Shown: positions 43,490 to 53,068, numbered from the stretch's first letter. The stretch is DNA of 64,000 nucleotides from Bacillus sp. NTK071 (GCF_017303315.1 NZ_JAFKOI010000007.1:124001-188000); one strand, 5' to 3'. Numbers and translations are program-made. Notes: generated by a model not told the origin, from the sequence alone.

Positions 43490-43507
43490 TCATCGCTTCT
43501 TAACCAT
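43490..43507 (-). CDS. Five-codon leader ORF (MVKKR)
   Basis: ATG GTT AAG AAG CGA TGA, with AAAGGG seven bases upstream, about 25 bases after the predicted transcription start. A further three-codon frame (MKY) overlaps its stop. Basic mini-ORFs are known stall sites in antibiotic-resistance leaders. Confidence 0.4.
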   Translation of the reverse strand: MVKKR

Positions 43508-43531
43508 TCCTTTCCCTTTCAATTGTCATTA

Positions 43532-43560
43532 ATTGTATAGAAAAATGGTAACGCTGTCAA
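43532..43560 (-). promoter_or_regulatory. Promoter of the ABC-F leader transcript
   Basis: TTGACA (43555-43560), 17-base spacer, TACAAT (43532-43537) on the minus strand. It gives a leader of about 270 bases. Confidence 0.8.
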
Positions 43561-43638
43561 TAAACATTTATTCCAATTTACAATATTGTACTGGTTACAA
43601 TTTACAACTTTTTTCATCTTTTTAGTACAAAAGAACCC

Positions 43639-43666
43639 TATAATATCTAAATTTCGATACCGATAT
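43639..43666 (+). promoter_or_regulatory. Overlapping sigma-A -10 and possible sigma-D promoter of the amidase gene
   Basis: A perfect TATAAT at 43639-43644 overlaps TAAT-N15-CCGATAT (43641-43666), close to the sigma-D consensus TAAA-N15-GCCGATAT. lytC of B. subtilis is partly sigma-D dependent. Confidence 0.4.
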
Positions 43667-43798
43667 AAGGAATAGTTAAGTAAATCTTTCCAAGGTTACT
43701 AAATTTAGAAAGGAGTCAAGCTCATACTTCTAAAGAAAAACTAGTAAAGTCACTACGTACATAGGACAGAGAAAAAAAGCATATCGGGGGAAATTATC

Positions 43799-45556
43799 GT
43801 GCGGAGAATGTTTACTACTTTTATTATTGCAGTGCTATTATTTACAGGAATGGCTTTTCCTGGTGAATCATCTGCAAAAAACGGAATGGAACGTATAAGC
43901 GGTGACGATCGAATTGCAACTGCTTTAGAAATTTCAAAGAAGGTATCACCTGGTAAATTAGCCAATTCAGAAAAGGCTGTAATACTAACGCGTGCTGACA
44001 TGCCATTTGATGCACTCGCAAGTTCTGGCCTTGTCGGAGTTAAAGATGCACCTGTGCTACTTACCAAACCTTCTACCCTTGATTCAAGGGTATTAAACGA
44101 ATTAAACCGTCTTGATGCTAAAAAAGTTTACATTCTAGGCGGGACAACTGCTATTAGTCAAGGCGTTGAGAATGAACTTAGAAAGAGCTTTACTGTTAAA
44201 AGACTTGAAGGTTCAAATCGCTATTCAACTGCCGAAGCGATTAACACAGAGGCAGGACTAGATCATTCTTCAACAGCTATCGTTGTAAATGGAAACAAAG
44301 TGGCAGATTCACTATCAGCTTCAAGTGTCTCATCAATTAAACATTATCCTATTTACTTAACTTCCAACAAGAAGGCTCCTACACTACCTTCTACGATTAA
44401 AACCGTTTACTTAATTGGTGGAGAAAGTGTCCTCTCAGAGGATCTAATGAAACAATTAGAACGACAAGGTAAGAAAGTCGTTCGCCTTGCAGGTCAAGAT
44501 CGTTTTGCAACAAATATTGCGGTAAATGAAGCCTTCTTTCCTTCAAGTGATTCCTTCATTGTAGCGAGAGGAACTTCTACACAACCTGATCGAGAGGATT
44601 ATCCTGACGCAGTTGCTGCTTCTTCCATATCCAAAGTTAACAATGCGCCAGTCGTTTTATCCCACCATTCTACTGTGATTCCAGAAATTGAGTCCTACCT
44701 TTCTACTCATGCTTCTAACTTAATGGTATTAGGGGGAGAAGCTGCATTACCTGCAACTATTGTTGATTCCTATACAGTTAAGCAGCCAGTAGAAGAAGTA
44801 GAAGAAGTTGTCCTAGAAACAGCTATTGTAACAGCTTCAAGCTTAAACGTTCGCACTGCACCAGCAGTTTCAGGCACAAAAATTGGAGCACTATTGCGCA
44901 ATACTGAGGTATCTATCTACGGATACGTTGGAGATTGGGCAAAAATAAAGTACAAGGGTCAAACTGCATATGTACACGGTGCGTACTTAATCAAGAAAAA
45001 TAACAACCTATTAAATGGTATTAAAATTGTTGTAGATGCTGGACACGGTGACCATGATCCTGGTGCAAGCAGAAGTAAGCTTCTAGAAAAAGATATTAAC
45101 CTTGATGTATCTCTCTATCTTGAGGAGAAGCTAAAATCGGCAGGTGCTACAGTGGTTATGACACGTAGAGATGATTCTTTCCTCGAATTAACAGAGCGTT
45201 CTAACATTGCGAATAACATTAGTGCTGATGCATTCGTGAGCGTCCATACGAATGCTGGACCAGAAGCTGCTCATGGTATTGAAACATACTGGTATGACAG
45301 ATACAGTTCAGCAGAAAGTAAAGCACTTGCTGAAAGCATTCAAAAGCGATTAATTGAAGTAACAGAAGCCAGAGACCGTGGCGCGAAGAACCAGAGCTTT
45401 TCTGTTATTCGCGAGTCCAGAATGGCTAGTGTTCTTGTTGAGGTTGGATTCTTAACAAATGACGAAGAATATCAACTTTTATTAACACAGTCTTATCGTG
45501 AAGAACTGGCAGAAGGAATCTACCAGGGTGTTCTTGATTATTATAATAAGAAGTAA
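43799..45556 (+). CDS. N-acetylmuramoyl-L-alanine amidase with CWB2 repeats (LytC-like)
   Basis: 585 residues, secreted. Signal peptide at 1-27 (ending ESSAK). Three CWB2 cell-wall-binding repeats span about 30-325; each begins with a R(I/L)xGxxRxxTA-type motif, for example ERISGDDRIATALEIS and KRLEGSNRYSTAEAI. An SH3b domain covers about 343-398 (SLNVRTAPAVSGTKIGALL) and an Amidase_3 domain about 405-583, with zinc ligands in VVDAGHGDHDPG, EKDINLD and SVHTNAG and the catalytic Glu in VEVGFL. It cleaves the MurNAc-L-Ala bond during wall turnover or cell separation. The start is GTG with GGGGG eight bases upstream. Confidence 0.92.
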   Translation: MRRMFTTFIIAVLLFTGMAFPGESSAKNGMERISGDDRIATALEISKKVSPGKLANSEKAVILTRADMPFDALASSGLVGVKDAPVLLTKPSTLDSRVLNELNRLDAKKVYILGGTTAISQGVENELRKSFTVKRLEGSNRYSTAEAINTEAGLDHSSTAIVVNGNKVADSLSASSVSSIKHYPIYLTSNKKAPTLPSTIKTVYLIGGESVLSEDLMKQLERQGKKVVRLAGQDRFATNIAVNEAFFPSSDSFIVARGTSTQPDREDYPDAVAASSISKVNNAPVVLSHHSTVIPEIESYLSTHASNLMVLGGEAALPATIVDSYTVKQPVEEVEEVVLETAIVTASSLNVRTAPAVSGTKIGALLRNTEVSIYGYVGDWAKIKYKGQTAYVHGAYLIKKNNNLLNGIKIVVDAGHGDHDPGASRSKLLEKDINLDVSLYLEEKLKSAGATVVMTRRDDSFLELTERSNIANNISADAFVSVHTNAGPEAAHGIETYWYDRYSSAESKALAESIQKRLIEVTEARDRGAKNQSFSVIRESRMASVLVEVGFLTNDEEYQLLLTQSYREELAEGIYQGVLDYYNKK

Positions 45557-45574
45557 GTGGTTATGTTACAAGAC

Positions 45575-45608
45575 AAAAGGAGTTCCTGAAATTCAGGAAC
45601 TCCTTTTT
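45575..45608 (+). terminator. Rho-independent terminator after the amidase gene
   Basis: AAAAGGAGTTCCTGAA/TTCAGGAACTCCTTTT near-perfect stem ending in TTTTT. Confidence 0.9.
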
Positions 45609-45673
45609 CTAATTCGATTTGTTCTATTGTAAGTAGCTTCAGTATACAAGCTTACATTTAGAGTCTTTTCACT

Positions 45674-46174
45674 CTATAATCCAAGACCTATCGACGTCTG
45701 ATTCGTATAAGAAGTATAGGAAATCAATTGATTAATTTCAACAACCTGTTTTTCAGAGTAACCATCTTCCATTAACTTTTGAACATGTTCTTTTTCTAAG
45801 TCTTGTGAACTGGTCACCAATTTCTCAGCATAAGTCAAAATGTGCTTTAAATGGTCTGGAAATGAATGTGAGGTTTCATATTCATTGAGATCTTCTAAAA
45901 TACCTTCATTTCCGCTGATCTCTTTCAGTAAAGAGCCGTGACCGGTATAACAGAACTTGCATCCGTTTAGTTTAGAAACAAATACGACTACAGTCTCGGT
46001 TTCGAACTCATTAAGCGCACCAGCTTTAACGGCTGATGCTAGTGGCATAAATGCCGAGAAAATTTCAGGGCTCCTTGCGATAAGACGATTAAATACAGGA
46101 ACAGGCTGTTCAAGTTCACTGTAGATCGGCATTTCCTTTATATCTGATTGTTTAGCTGGTTTAATCCATGGCAT
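45674..46174 (-). CDS. Carboxymuconolactone decarboxylase/AhpD-like protein
   Basis: 166 residues, all helical. The active-site motif is GCKFCYTGHGSLL (CxxC followed by His four residues on), the peroxidase-related AhpD pattern. It could reduce peroxides or act with a peroxiredoxin; no ahpC is adjacent. The C-terminal SYTSYTNQTSIGLGL is typical of the uncharacterised YciW-like subgroup. Single gene. Confidence 0.83.
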   Translation of the reverse strand: MPWIKPAKQSDIKEMPIYSELEQPVPVFNRLIARSPEIFSAFMPLASAVKAGALNEFETETVVVFVSKLNGCKFCYTGHGSLLKEISGNEGILEDLNEYETSHSFPDHLKHILTYAEKLVTSSQDLEKEHVQKLMEDGYSEKQVVEINQLISYTSYTNQTSIGLGL

Positions 46175-46348
46175 ATTCTCTCATCCTTTCCTTGTCTCCT
46201 CTCTATCATAGCAAACCTCCCCCTTAGTTATCAGGATTCTCTCAGATGATAGACATCATGAACAGCAATCAAAAAAAATGAGATCATTTTTGCTGAAAAT
46301 GGTAAAATTAAGTCGAAAGATATTTAGATTAATAAGAGGTGTACCCGT

Positions 46349-47449
46349 TTGCAATTGCTACAGGATTTTTTCATTAATATGATGATTGTACTAGCTCTAG
46401 TATTTATTTATTACCAAATCTTTCGTGATGAAGATCTGAACGATTCTTCCTCTATCAAAAGGAAAATTATAAGCGGACTATATGCAGGTATGATTGGCAT
46501 CTTCCTTATGATTTTTAGCATTAAAGTTAACGATGCGACAATAGTTGACCTAAGGCATATTCCATTACTAATTGTGACGCTTTATGGAGGCGCTGTTCCC
46601 GGTTTAGTAGCTTTAGCAGTCATACAAACCACTCGATTTATAATTGGAGTGAGTGTTTCATCAATATTCTCGCTAGGTCTATTACTTTCACTTTATATAG
46701 GATATATGGTATTACGACACTTAAATGCCAAAATATTAACTAAAGCATTCTGGATGCTCATCTACTCAAATATTATTTTTAGCGTTGTCATTGTTTATTT
46801 TCTATTAAAGCTCTCAGGAATTTCTAATCAAATTAATTTTCTATTCTGGGTAACGTCTATGATAACAGGCTTAATGGCGATCTATACGACAGAACACTTA
46901 CGCAAAATGAATCACTTGTTTATGCAATATAAACGTAGTGCAACGATTGATCCATTAACTGGCCTGAATAACGTAAGGAGCTTTGATGAGGCTCTTAACA
47001 ATGCAATCCATGAATCTAAATCTAATGAAAAACCACTTTCTCTTCTTGTTATTGACATCGATTTCTTCAAAAACGTAAACGATACATATGGCCATTCAGC
47101 AGGTGACGCTGTTCTTCAGCAATTTGGAGTTGTTCTAAGAGGAGGAGCTCGACAAGAAGACATTGTATCAAGGAATGGCGGAGAAGAATTCACGCTAATA
47201 CTTACCGACTGCTCACATAATAAGGCACTAGAAATAGGTGAAAAGCTCCGTTCGATCATCGAAACACATTCTTTCCATGTAAACCCTGAAGAAAATATTC
47301 ATATCACAGCTTCAATTGGTGTAGCTACATATCCTGAAACTATTCTATTGTCTGACAAGTTCTACAGTAAAGCAGATCAAGCACTCTATACAGCAAAACG
47401 CAGGGGACGAAATCAAGTTTGTTCTAACAACGTCTTACAAGTACACTAG
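46349..47449 (+). CDS. Membrane diguanylate cyclase (DgcK-like)
   Basis: 366 residues. Residues 1-190 contain five to six helices of the 5TMR-LYT type (GGAVPGLVALAVIQTTRFIIG). Residues 205-360 are a GGDEF domain with the active motif NGGEEF and an inhibitory I-site RQED five residues before it, so it should make c-di-GMP and be product-inhibited. The order and length match B. subtilis DgcK (YhcK). The start is TTG with AGAGGTG upstream. It probably links an envelope signal to motility or matrix control. Confidence 0.87.
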   Translation: MQLLQDFFINMMIVLALVFIYYQIFRDEDLNDSSSIKRKIISGLYAGMIGIFLMIFSIKVNDATIVDLRHIPLLIVTLYGGAVPGLVALAVIQTTRFIIGVSVSSIFSLGLLLSLYIGYMVLRHLNAKILTKAFWMLIYSNIIFSVVIVYFLLKLSGISNQINFLFWVTSMITGLMAIYTTEHLRKMNHLFMQYKRSATIDPLTGLNNVRSFDEALNNAIHESKSNEKPLSLLVIDIDFFKNVNDTYGHSAGDAVLQQFGVVLRGGARQEDIVSRNGGEEFTLILTDCSHNKALEIGEKLRSIIETHSFHVNPEENIHITASIGVATYPETILLSDKFYSKADQALYTAKRRGRNQVCSNNVLQVH

Positions 47450-47453
47450 TATC

Positions 47454-47479
47454 AAAATTGAGGGGAGTTCTCCCCTCAT
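47454..47479 (-). terminator. Possible terminator after coaW
   Basis: TGAGGGGA/TCTCCCCTCA stem with ATTTTG following on the minus strand; it overlaps the coaW stop. Confidence 0.5.
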
Positions 47480-48291
47480 ATAGTAAACAACAGTGCCCCA
47501 AGAGCACCACTATATTGCCCATTAACTGGAAATTGAGCCTTTATTCCAAATAAAGCTTCAAAACGTTGAATCTGCTCTTTAAACAAAGCATTATTTTGAA
47601 AGGTAGAGCCTATGAACACAATTGTCGATGTTTCTACCGTTTTTGCAAAGGGAATCGCGATCATCAAGAGCGCCTCTGAAATCATACCAATTAAACACGC
47701 AAGAATATCTTCCGCTCTTAATTCCTCATCTATCATCCGTTCGAGAAATCCAAAGTTACTTGCTGTCAAATCTCCCCCTATCGGTGAAACTTCTCCTTCA
47801 TAAATATCCTTTACTTTCAAATCAATATTTGTTCGATTCCCTTCTTTTGCAAGCGATACAATCTTCTCAAATTGTTTATGTCCAGTTAGTAAATAACCCA
47901 TTCCCATTAATGTGCCACCACCAATACCACTGCCACCCAGGCGTTCGGATGAATCCCCAGTCATTGAATGCATTGAAGTCCCGGTTCCAACATTAACAAG
48001 TAAATACTTCTCTGGAGAATGAATACCAGCGCTTTTCAGAACCTCATTAACACCAAAAGTCGTGGCCTCAAACTCATCAATTAACTCATATGAATTCTGA
48101 AGTAGACTTGAAACATTTTTCTGTTTCCCACCCGTAAGCATCACTTTTGCTTTAGGATGGAATTCATTCATCCATTCCACCAGCTTGTTAACTTCAACTG
48201 TTAAGAACGTTTGAAAACGATACTCTTCGCTTTCTTTATACACAACTTTAATGAGCGTACCACCTGCATCAATTCCAATAGTATCAGTCAT
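47476..48291 (-). CDS. coaW: Type II pantothenate kinase
   Basis: 271 residues, first step of coenzyme A synthesis. Motifs of the Staphylococcus/eukaryote type: GIDAGGTLIKVVY (ATP loop), the catalytic Glu in DEFEATTFGV, and LVNVGTGTSMHSM then GGSGIGGGTLMGMGYLL. Type II enzymes resist CoA feedback. Bacilli more often carry CoaA or CoaX, so this may be a second or replacement enzyme. Single gene between dgcK-like and the kinase. Confidence 0.9.
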   Translation of the reverse strand: MTDTIGIDAGGTLIKVVYKESEEYRFQTFLTVEVNKLVEWMNEFHPKAKVMLTGGKQKNVSSLLQNSYELIDEFEATTFGVNEVLKSAGIHSPEKYLLVNVGTGTSMHSMTGDSSERLGGSGIGGGTLMGMGYLLTGHKQFEKIVSLAKEGNRTNIDLKVKDIYEGEVSPIGGDLTASNFGFLERMIDEELRAEDILACLIGMISEALLMIAIPFAKTVETSTIVFIGSTFQNNALFKEQIQRFEALFGIKAQFPVNGQYSGALGALLFTI

Positions 48292-48354
48292 ATATACCCT
48301 CTCTTTTCATAGCTGGGTAAGATAGATTCATTCTATCCCACTCCTAAGGAACAA

Positions 48355-48387
48355 TTAAACCCCCTATTACAAATCGCAATAGGAGGT
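48355..48387 (-). terminator. Terminator after the PAS histidine kinase
   Basis: ACCTCCTATT/AATAGGGGGT stem (one G-U) followed by TTTAATT on the minus strand. Confidence 0.55.
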
Positions 48388-48397
48388 CAAAAGACAT

Positions 48398-50248
48398 CTA
48401 TTCAAAAGGATATTTAGGTAAATGAATGACGACTTTCGTTCCCTCTCCCGGCTTACTCTCTATTTCTAGCTGACCTTTATGTTCGGTAATAATTTTGTTG
48501 CTAACCGTCATGCCGAGACCAATTCCTTTTTCCTTATTCGTATAGAACGGTACACCAATTCGCTGCAATCTTTCCTCTTCAATACCTATTCCGTTGTCAT
48601 GTATGGTGACACATACTCGATCCCGTTGCTCTTCAAGAATAATATCGATATGTCCATCTTGCTCAATTGCTTCAACGGCATTCTTTAGAATATTAATAAA
48701 AACCTGTTTCATCTGATTCCGCTGACAATGAATAACAATTGATTTAAGTTGACTATTAATGTTAATTCTTATATTTTTTAATGAAGCTTGTGGGGTAAGA
48801 ACTGAAATTGCATTCTTCACAAGTTTAAGCAAACTGACTTCTGCCACGTCACCAGCTTGTGGTTTGGCAAGTGCAATAAATCCATTCACCACTTCTTCTA
48901 TCTTTTCGAGCTCATCTTCAATGATTTGGTGATAACCACGTTCACTTTCATTTCTTTCTTTTGCAAGCAAGTTAATAAACCCTTTGATAGAAGTGAGGGG
49001 ATTGCGTATTTCATGAGCAAATCCAGCTGCAACATCGCCAAGAAGTGCTAACTTTTCGATGTTCTCTCTATACTGTTCTAATTTAATTTTCTCAGTAATG
49101 TCTCTTGATATAAATACAAAATGATTCGCATCTCCTCTATCGTCTACTACAGCCATCCCTTTAGCTTCTAATGTAAGAACATGACCAGACGAATGAATTT
49201 TGCGATAAATTGTCGTAACCGGTTGTTTCGTTTCTGTTAATTTCACAATTGCTTTCTGGCACTTCTCATAATCTTCTGGATGGATAAATGTGAGAATGTC
49301 TTTTCCTACAACTTCATTCTGTTCATAACCTAATAAAGACTTATAAGATAATGAGGCATATACAGCAATTCCTTCATGACTCATCATGCAGATTAGATCA
49401 TTACTGTGCTCAAGAATGACCCGATGTTTCAGTTCACTTAAACGAAGCTTAGATTCAGCAAGATGCCGATCGGTGACATCCCTTGAAACAACAATAAATT
49501 GACAATCTCCTTGACCAGAAATACAGATACCCTGAGACTCGATGCATCGATAGGTTCCATCTGTTTTCTGCAAACGGTATTGAATCGTTTGAGGTTTTCT
49601 ATACTTAACAAGTTTTAAGAATTCGCTTTTAACGAATTCTCTATCTTCTTCATGAACATATTTAATTGAGCTTTGACCTATCTCGTTATGAATTCCTTCT
49701 TTGGAATACTCCTTATAGGAAGGTGAAACATATAACAAGTTACCTCTACGATCCAATAAGCTTACGATTTCATTCATATTTTCCGTTATCAGCCTATAGT
49801 GCTCAAGGGTGTCATACACATGTTGGCTTTCTTGATTCACCTTTTTAATGATAGCGGTGGTCTGTCCAAAATAATTCTCGACAGGAATCGCCGTTACTTC
49901 TAAGGGAATTATTGTTCCATCCTTCTTGAACCACTTCTGCTCAAGGGAGCCTGAATTGACACCATTTATGGAAGCTTGTATTCTCTTTGAAACCATCTGT
50001 TGATCCGCTTTAACGATAAAGTTCCAAATCGATTTCCCTTGAACTTCACAAAGCTTTTCGTACCCAAGTAGGTTCAGAGCAGAAGGATTTAAATATACCC
50101 ACTTACCATTCTTTTGAACTACGACAGCTGTTGTTGAAAATTCATAGTATTTAGTTAGAGTTGTAATCGTATCCCTCAAGCCCTGTTGCTTGATCTCAGG
50201 AGGAGGGCTATAGCTAGTAAATGGTGCATGAGTGTCATTGGTAGTCAT
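48398..50248 (-). CDS. Soluble three-PAS sensor histidine kinase (KinA/KinE-like)
   Basis: 616 residues with no membrane helix. PAS domains lie at about 35-145, 150-265 and 270-385 (for example VYLNPSALNLLGYEKL, LLYVSPSYKEYSKEGIHNEI, AVYASLSYKSLLGYEQNEVV). HisKA follows with GFAHEIRNPLTSIKGFINLL and its phospho-acceptor His, then HATPase_c with N box NILKNAVEAIEQDGH, G1 IHDNGIGI and G2 GIGLGMTVSNKII. The closest known type is the Bacillus phosphorelay kinases that start sporulation. It is an orphan, with no response regulator next to it, which also fits the phosphorelay. AGGAGAAGC precedes the ATG. Confidence 0.88.
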   Translation of the reverse strand: MTTNDTHAPFTSYSPPPEIKQQGLRDTITTLTKYYEFSTTAVVVQKNGKWVYLNPSALNLLGYEKLCEVQGKSIWNFIVKADQQMVSKRIQASINGVNSGSLEQKWFKKDGTIIPLEVTAIPVENYFGQTTAIIKKVNQESQHVYDTLEHYRLITENMNEIVSLLDRRGNLLYVSPSYKEYSKEGIHNEIGQSSIKYVHEEDREFVKSEFLKLVKYRKPQTIQYRLQKTDGTYRCIESQGICISGQGDCQFIVVSRDVTDRHLAESKLRLSELKHRVILEHSNDLICMMSHEGIAVYASLSYKSLLGYEQNEVVGKDILTFIHPEDYEKCQKAIVKLTETKQPVTTIYRKIHSSGHVLTLEAKGMAVVDDRGDANHFVFISRDITEKIKLEQYRENIEKLALLGDVAAGFAHEIRNPLTSIKGFINLLAKERNESERGYHQIIEDELEKIEEVVNGFIALAKPQAGDVAEVSLLKLVKNAISVLTPQASLKNIRININSQLKSIVIHCQRNQMKQVFINILKNAVEAIEQDGHIDIILEEQRDRVCVTIHDNGIGIEEERLQRIGVPFYTNKEKGIGLGMTVSNKIITEHKGQLEIESKPGEGTKVVIHLPKYPFE

Positions 50249-50337
50249 AAGCTTCTCCTTTTATGTAGAGGGATATTAGTTATTTATAAAATTTCTTCAT
50301 AAATGCTCATATTCCTTCTTAACTAGCAGAATACACC

Positions 50338-50367
50338 AAAAAAACCCCGGTTTTAACGGGGTTTTTC
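50338..50367. terminator. Bidirectional terminator after the AAC(3)-family gene
   Basis: AAAAACCCCG-TTAAAA-CCGGGGTTTTTTT on the minus strand. Confidence 0.88.
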
Positions 50368-50399
50368 TTGGCGTTATTTGTTAATATCTTTTAAATTCC

Positions 50400-51203
50400 T
50401 TACATTTCTTCTTGAAACCATCTTCGCCCGTAATCCACTATACTTCTCTGATCAATTAGTTTACATGTCGCATTTCCAATTTTCATTATGTTGTAGTTTT
50501 CCTTGCTTTCAAATTTAAAGCCAATTTTATTAAAACACTCTGAATCATACTCAATCTCATGATACGTTTTCCACACACGTTCCCCGTCTTCTACTATAGC
50601 TGCTGATTTTTTTATAAGTGGCTTTTGCGCTGAATGTTCTGCCAAATGGAGCGATGTATTACTCTCGTGACTTACACCAATCATCAGAATTTTTCCATTA
50701 AATTCATATATTTTTGCTAGCGGTGAATCATACCCAAACCCAGCAGTAAGTGGCTGGTTTTCTGTAATATATGTCCGATTCTTTCCCCATGCCGCAAACG
50801 AATACATCGGATGGTCACTGCGTTCAACACCTGGAAAGCGTCTGAAAAGCTCTGCGATTGCACCCATCCCACGCGTTGGTGTCGTCTCTTTACAAAAAGC
50901 TGGCATTGACTCTCGAATAATTGGCCACCATGATTCAGGAACTGGTGGATTCATCCATCCAGCTGGATCCGAGTTGCCTGCTGATTGGGCTGGCATGACA
51001 ATGGTTCCACCTTCTCCAACAACACTTATAAGAGCTCGAATGACAGCTTCTGCTCCACCAGAAACCCAACCTAATGAGCTTAAAGAAGAATGGACGATTA
51101 GCGTCATATCTTCCTTAACACCTAAATCTCGAAAATCGGCTATAAGACTATTAATTGTATGAGGCAGACATACTTTATCTACGGCATTTATCTCATTCAT
51201 CAC
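50400..51203 (-). CDS. Aminoglycoside N(3)-acetyltransferase family protein (YokD-like)
   Basis: 267 residues, antibiotic_NAT fold. Signatures include IVHSSLSSLGWVSGGAEAVI, GGTIVMPAQSAGNSDPAGW, EDs of the active region RRFPGVERSDHPMYSFAAWG and the catalytic His of TSLHLAEHSA. It should transfer acetyl from acetyl-CoA to an aminoglycoside 3-amino group or a related amine. Its ATG overlaps the TGA of the ABC-F gene (ATGA), so both are translated from one transcript, controlled by the leader at 53101-53395. The pairing with an ABC-F gene suggests a joint antibiotic response. Confidence 0.87.
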   Translation of the reverse strand: MMNEINAVDKVCLPHTINSLIADFRDLGVKEDMTLIVHSSLSSLGWVSGGAEAVIRALISVVGEGGTIVMPAQSAGNSDPAGWMNPPVPESWWPIIRESMPAFCKETTPTRGMGAIAELFRRFPGVERSDHPMYSFAAWGKNRTYITENQPLTAGFGYDSPLAKIYEFNGKILMIGVSHESNTSLHLAEHSAQKPLIKKSAAIVEDGERVWKTYHEIEYDSECFNKIGFKFESKENYNIMKIGNATCKLIDQRSIVDYGRRWFQEEM

Positions 51204-53068
51204 TCTTCCTCCAATAGCATTTCATATAATCCTTCACGTTCTAATTCAAGCTTTTCCTTCTCAACAAAGAGCGCTACTATTTCCTGATGTGCCTTTACTT
51301 GTTCGAGCTTTACTTCCACCTCGAATATCTTTTTCTCAAGCTCTTCTACTTGATTCTCTACCTGTCCTTCATTTAGACTTTTTTTCTTTTCATATTTAGG
51401 CTTTGCCTCTTGCTTCACTTCTTGTCTAGTTTCTTCTTCATAAACAGCCTCCATAAATTGTTTATGTTTCTCTCTTGCCATGCTATAGGAATGAACATAA
51501 TGATGGAGCTTACCATTATCCAACCAATACGTAACAGGAAAACATTTATTTAAAAGATAACGATCATGCGATACACAAATAATCGTTCCAGGAAATTTTT
51601 CAAGCGCATCTTCTAATACTTCTCTTGAATCAATATCAAGATGATTGGTTGGTTCATCAAGAACAAGTAAATTAAGATCTTCACTCATCAGTTGAGCAAG
51701 ACGAAGCCTCATCTTCTCCCCGCCACTTAAAGACGAAATCTTTGCAAATACGTTGTAGCCATAGAATAAAAATTTCGCAAGCGCATGTCTTGCTTCGCCT
51801 TCAGAAACTTTTGCCGTCTCACGATAGACATCCAACACTCGTTCTTCACCACGATCTTCAAGAACATGTTGAGAAAGGTAACCAACCTTTACACTCCCAC
51901 CGAGGTTAACCTTGCCTTTATCAGGAGTAAGATTCCCGAGGAGAACATTGAGTAGAGTCGTTTTCCCACTTCCGTTTCTGCCAACAATCGCGACTCTTTC
52001 TTTGTATCGAACATGCCAATCCACTTGAGATAGAAGGTGTTTCCCGTCATATCCAGCTGAAACATTTTCAAATGTTATAACATCATTGCCACTTCGATCA
52101 TTTACATCAAATGCTAGTCCCATTTTCTTTCGTTCAAGTACAGGTCGTTTAATCTTGTTTATTCGCTCAAGTGCTCGCTCCATATTACGAGCCCGTTTAT
52201 GAAGAGCTGCATTCGGAGGATTTGCTTGATTCGCCCACTCTTTCAACCGTTTAATCGCTTCTTTCATCTTTTTGATTTTCTTTTGTTGCTCTTGATAAGC
52301 TGCAAATTCTGCCAGAAGCATTTCTTCCTTCTGTTTAACGAAGTCACTGTAAGCACCGTGATAAACGGTAAGTTCTCCATCTTCAAGATCCATTACTTTT
52401 GTGACAACTTCATCAAGAAAATAACGATCATGTGAAATGATTAAGACCGTACCTTTGTATTGCTTCAAAAAAGCTTCTAGCCACTCAACAGCTTCAACAT
52501 CAAGGTGATTTGTCGGCTCATCCAGTAAAAGCATTTCCGGCTCTTGAAGTAACATTAACCCGAGCGTTACCTTTGTTTTCTCTCCACCACTTAACCGCTC
52601 AAATGAAGCCGATAACAAATCCTGAATTCCCAAACCATTTGCGACATTTTGTATCGCGGGTTCTATCTCATATCCACCCTTTCTTGTAAATTCATCTTGT
52701 AATTGACCATAATCTTTTAGGACACTATCACTTTCATTTCCATTAGCCATCACTTTTTCGAGCTCTCGCATCCGGTTGGCCATTTCTTCAAGATGCTTGA
52801 ATGCCTGTTTCATAACGTCCGTGACCGAACAACCTGGGTACTCAGGAATTTGTGCTAAATAGCCAATTTCCGTTCCTTTTTTATAGTGAATATCCCCTTC
52901 ATCCACATCTTCCATTCCAGCAAGTAATTGAAAAAGCGTCGTTTTTCCGCTTCCATTTCTACCAACAATCCCCACACGATCTTTCTCATTTATTTCAAAG
53001 GTGATATCTTCAAAAATACTATTTCCACCTAACATTTTGCTAATCGATTGAGCCGCGCAAACTATCAT
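51200..53068 (-). CDS. ABC-F family ATPase, long coiled-coil form
   Basis: 622 residues, two ABC domains. Walker A: GRNGSGKTT twice; signatures LSGGEKTKVTL and LSGGEKMRLRL; Walker B LLLDEPTNHLDVEAVEWL and LVLDEPTNHLDID. A basic linker spans about 235-320, and the C-terminal 90 residues form a Glu/Lys-rich coiled coil (KKSLNEGQVENQVEELEKK). It acts on the ribosome, either as a resistance factor or as a translation factor like YfmR/YdiF. The attenuator-type leader and coupled AAC(3) gene favour resistance. The start has AAAGGATGG upstream. Confidence 0.87.
   Translation of the reverse strand: MIVCAAQSISKMLGGNSIFEDITFEINEKDRVGIVGRNGSGKTTLFQLLAGMEDVDEGDIHYKKGTEIGYLAQIPEYPGCSVTDVMKQAFKHLEEMANRMRELEKVMANGNESDSVLKDYGQLQDEFTRKGGYEIEPAIQNVANGLGIQDLLSASFERLSGGEKTKVTLGLMLLQEPEMLLLDEPTNHLDVEAVEWLEAFLKQYKGTVLIISHDRYFLDEVVTKVMDLEDGELTVYHGAYSDFVKQKEEMLLAEFAAYQEQQKKIKKMKEAIKRLKEWANQANPPNAALHKRARNMERALERINKIKRPVLERKKMGLAFDVNDRSGNDVITFENVSAGYDGKHLLSQVDWHVRYKERVAIVGRNGSGKTTLLNVLLGNLTPDKGKVNLGGSVKVGYLSQHVLEDRGEERVLDVYRETAKVSEGEARHALAKFLFYGYNVFAKISSLSGGEKMRLRLAQLMSEDLNLLVLDEPTNHLDIDSREVLEDALEKFPGTIICVSHDRYLLNKCFPVTYWLDNGKLHHYVHSYSMAREKHKQFMEAVYEEETRQEVKQEAKPKYEKKKSLNEGQVENQVEELEKKIFEVEVKLEQVKAHQEIVALFVEKEKLELEREGLYEMLLEEE

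Noticed and set aside
43639-43798. Terminator or leader ORF for the amidase gene
   Set aside because: No hairpin with T-tract and no short frame with a ribosome binding site was seen between the promoter and the GTG start.
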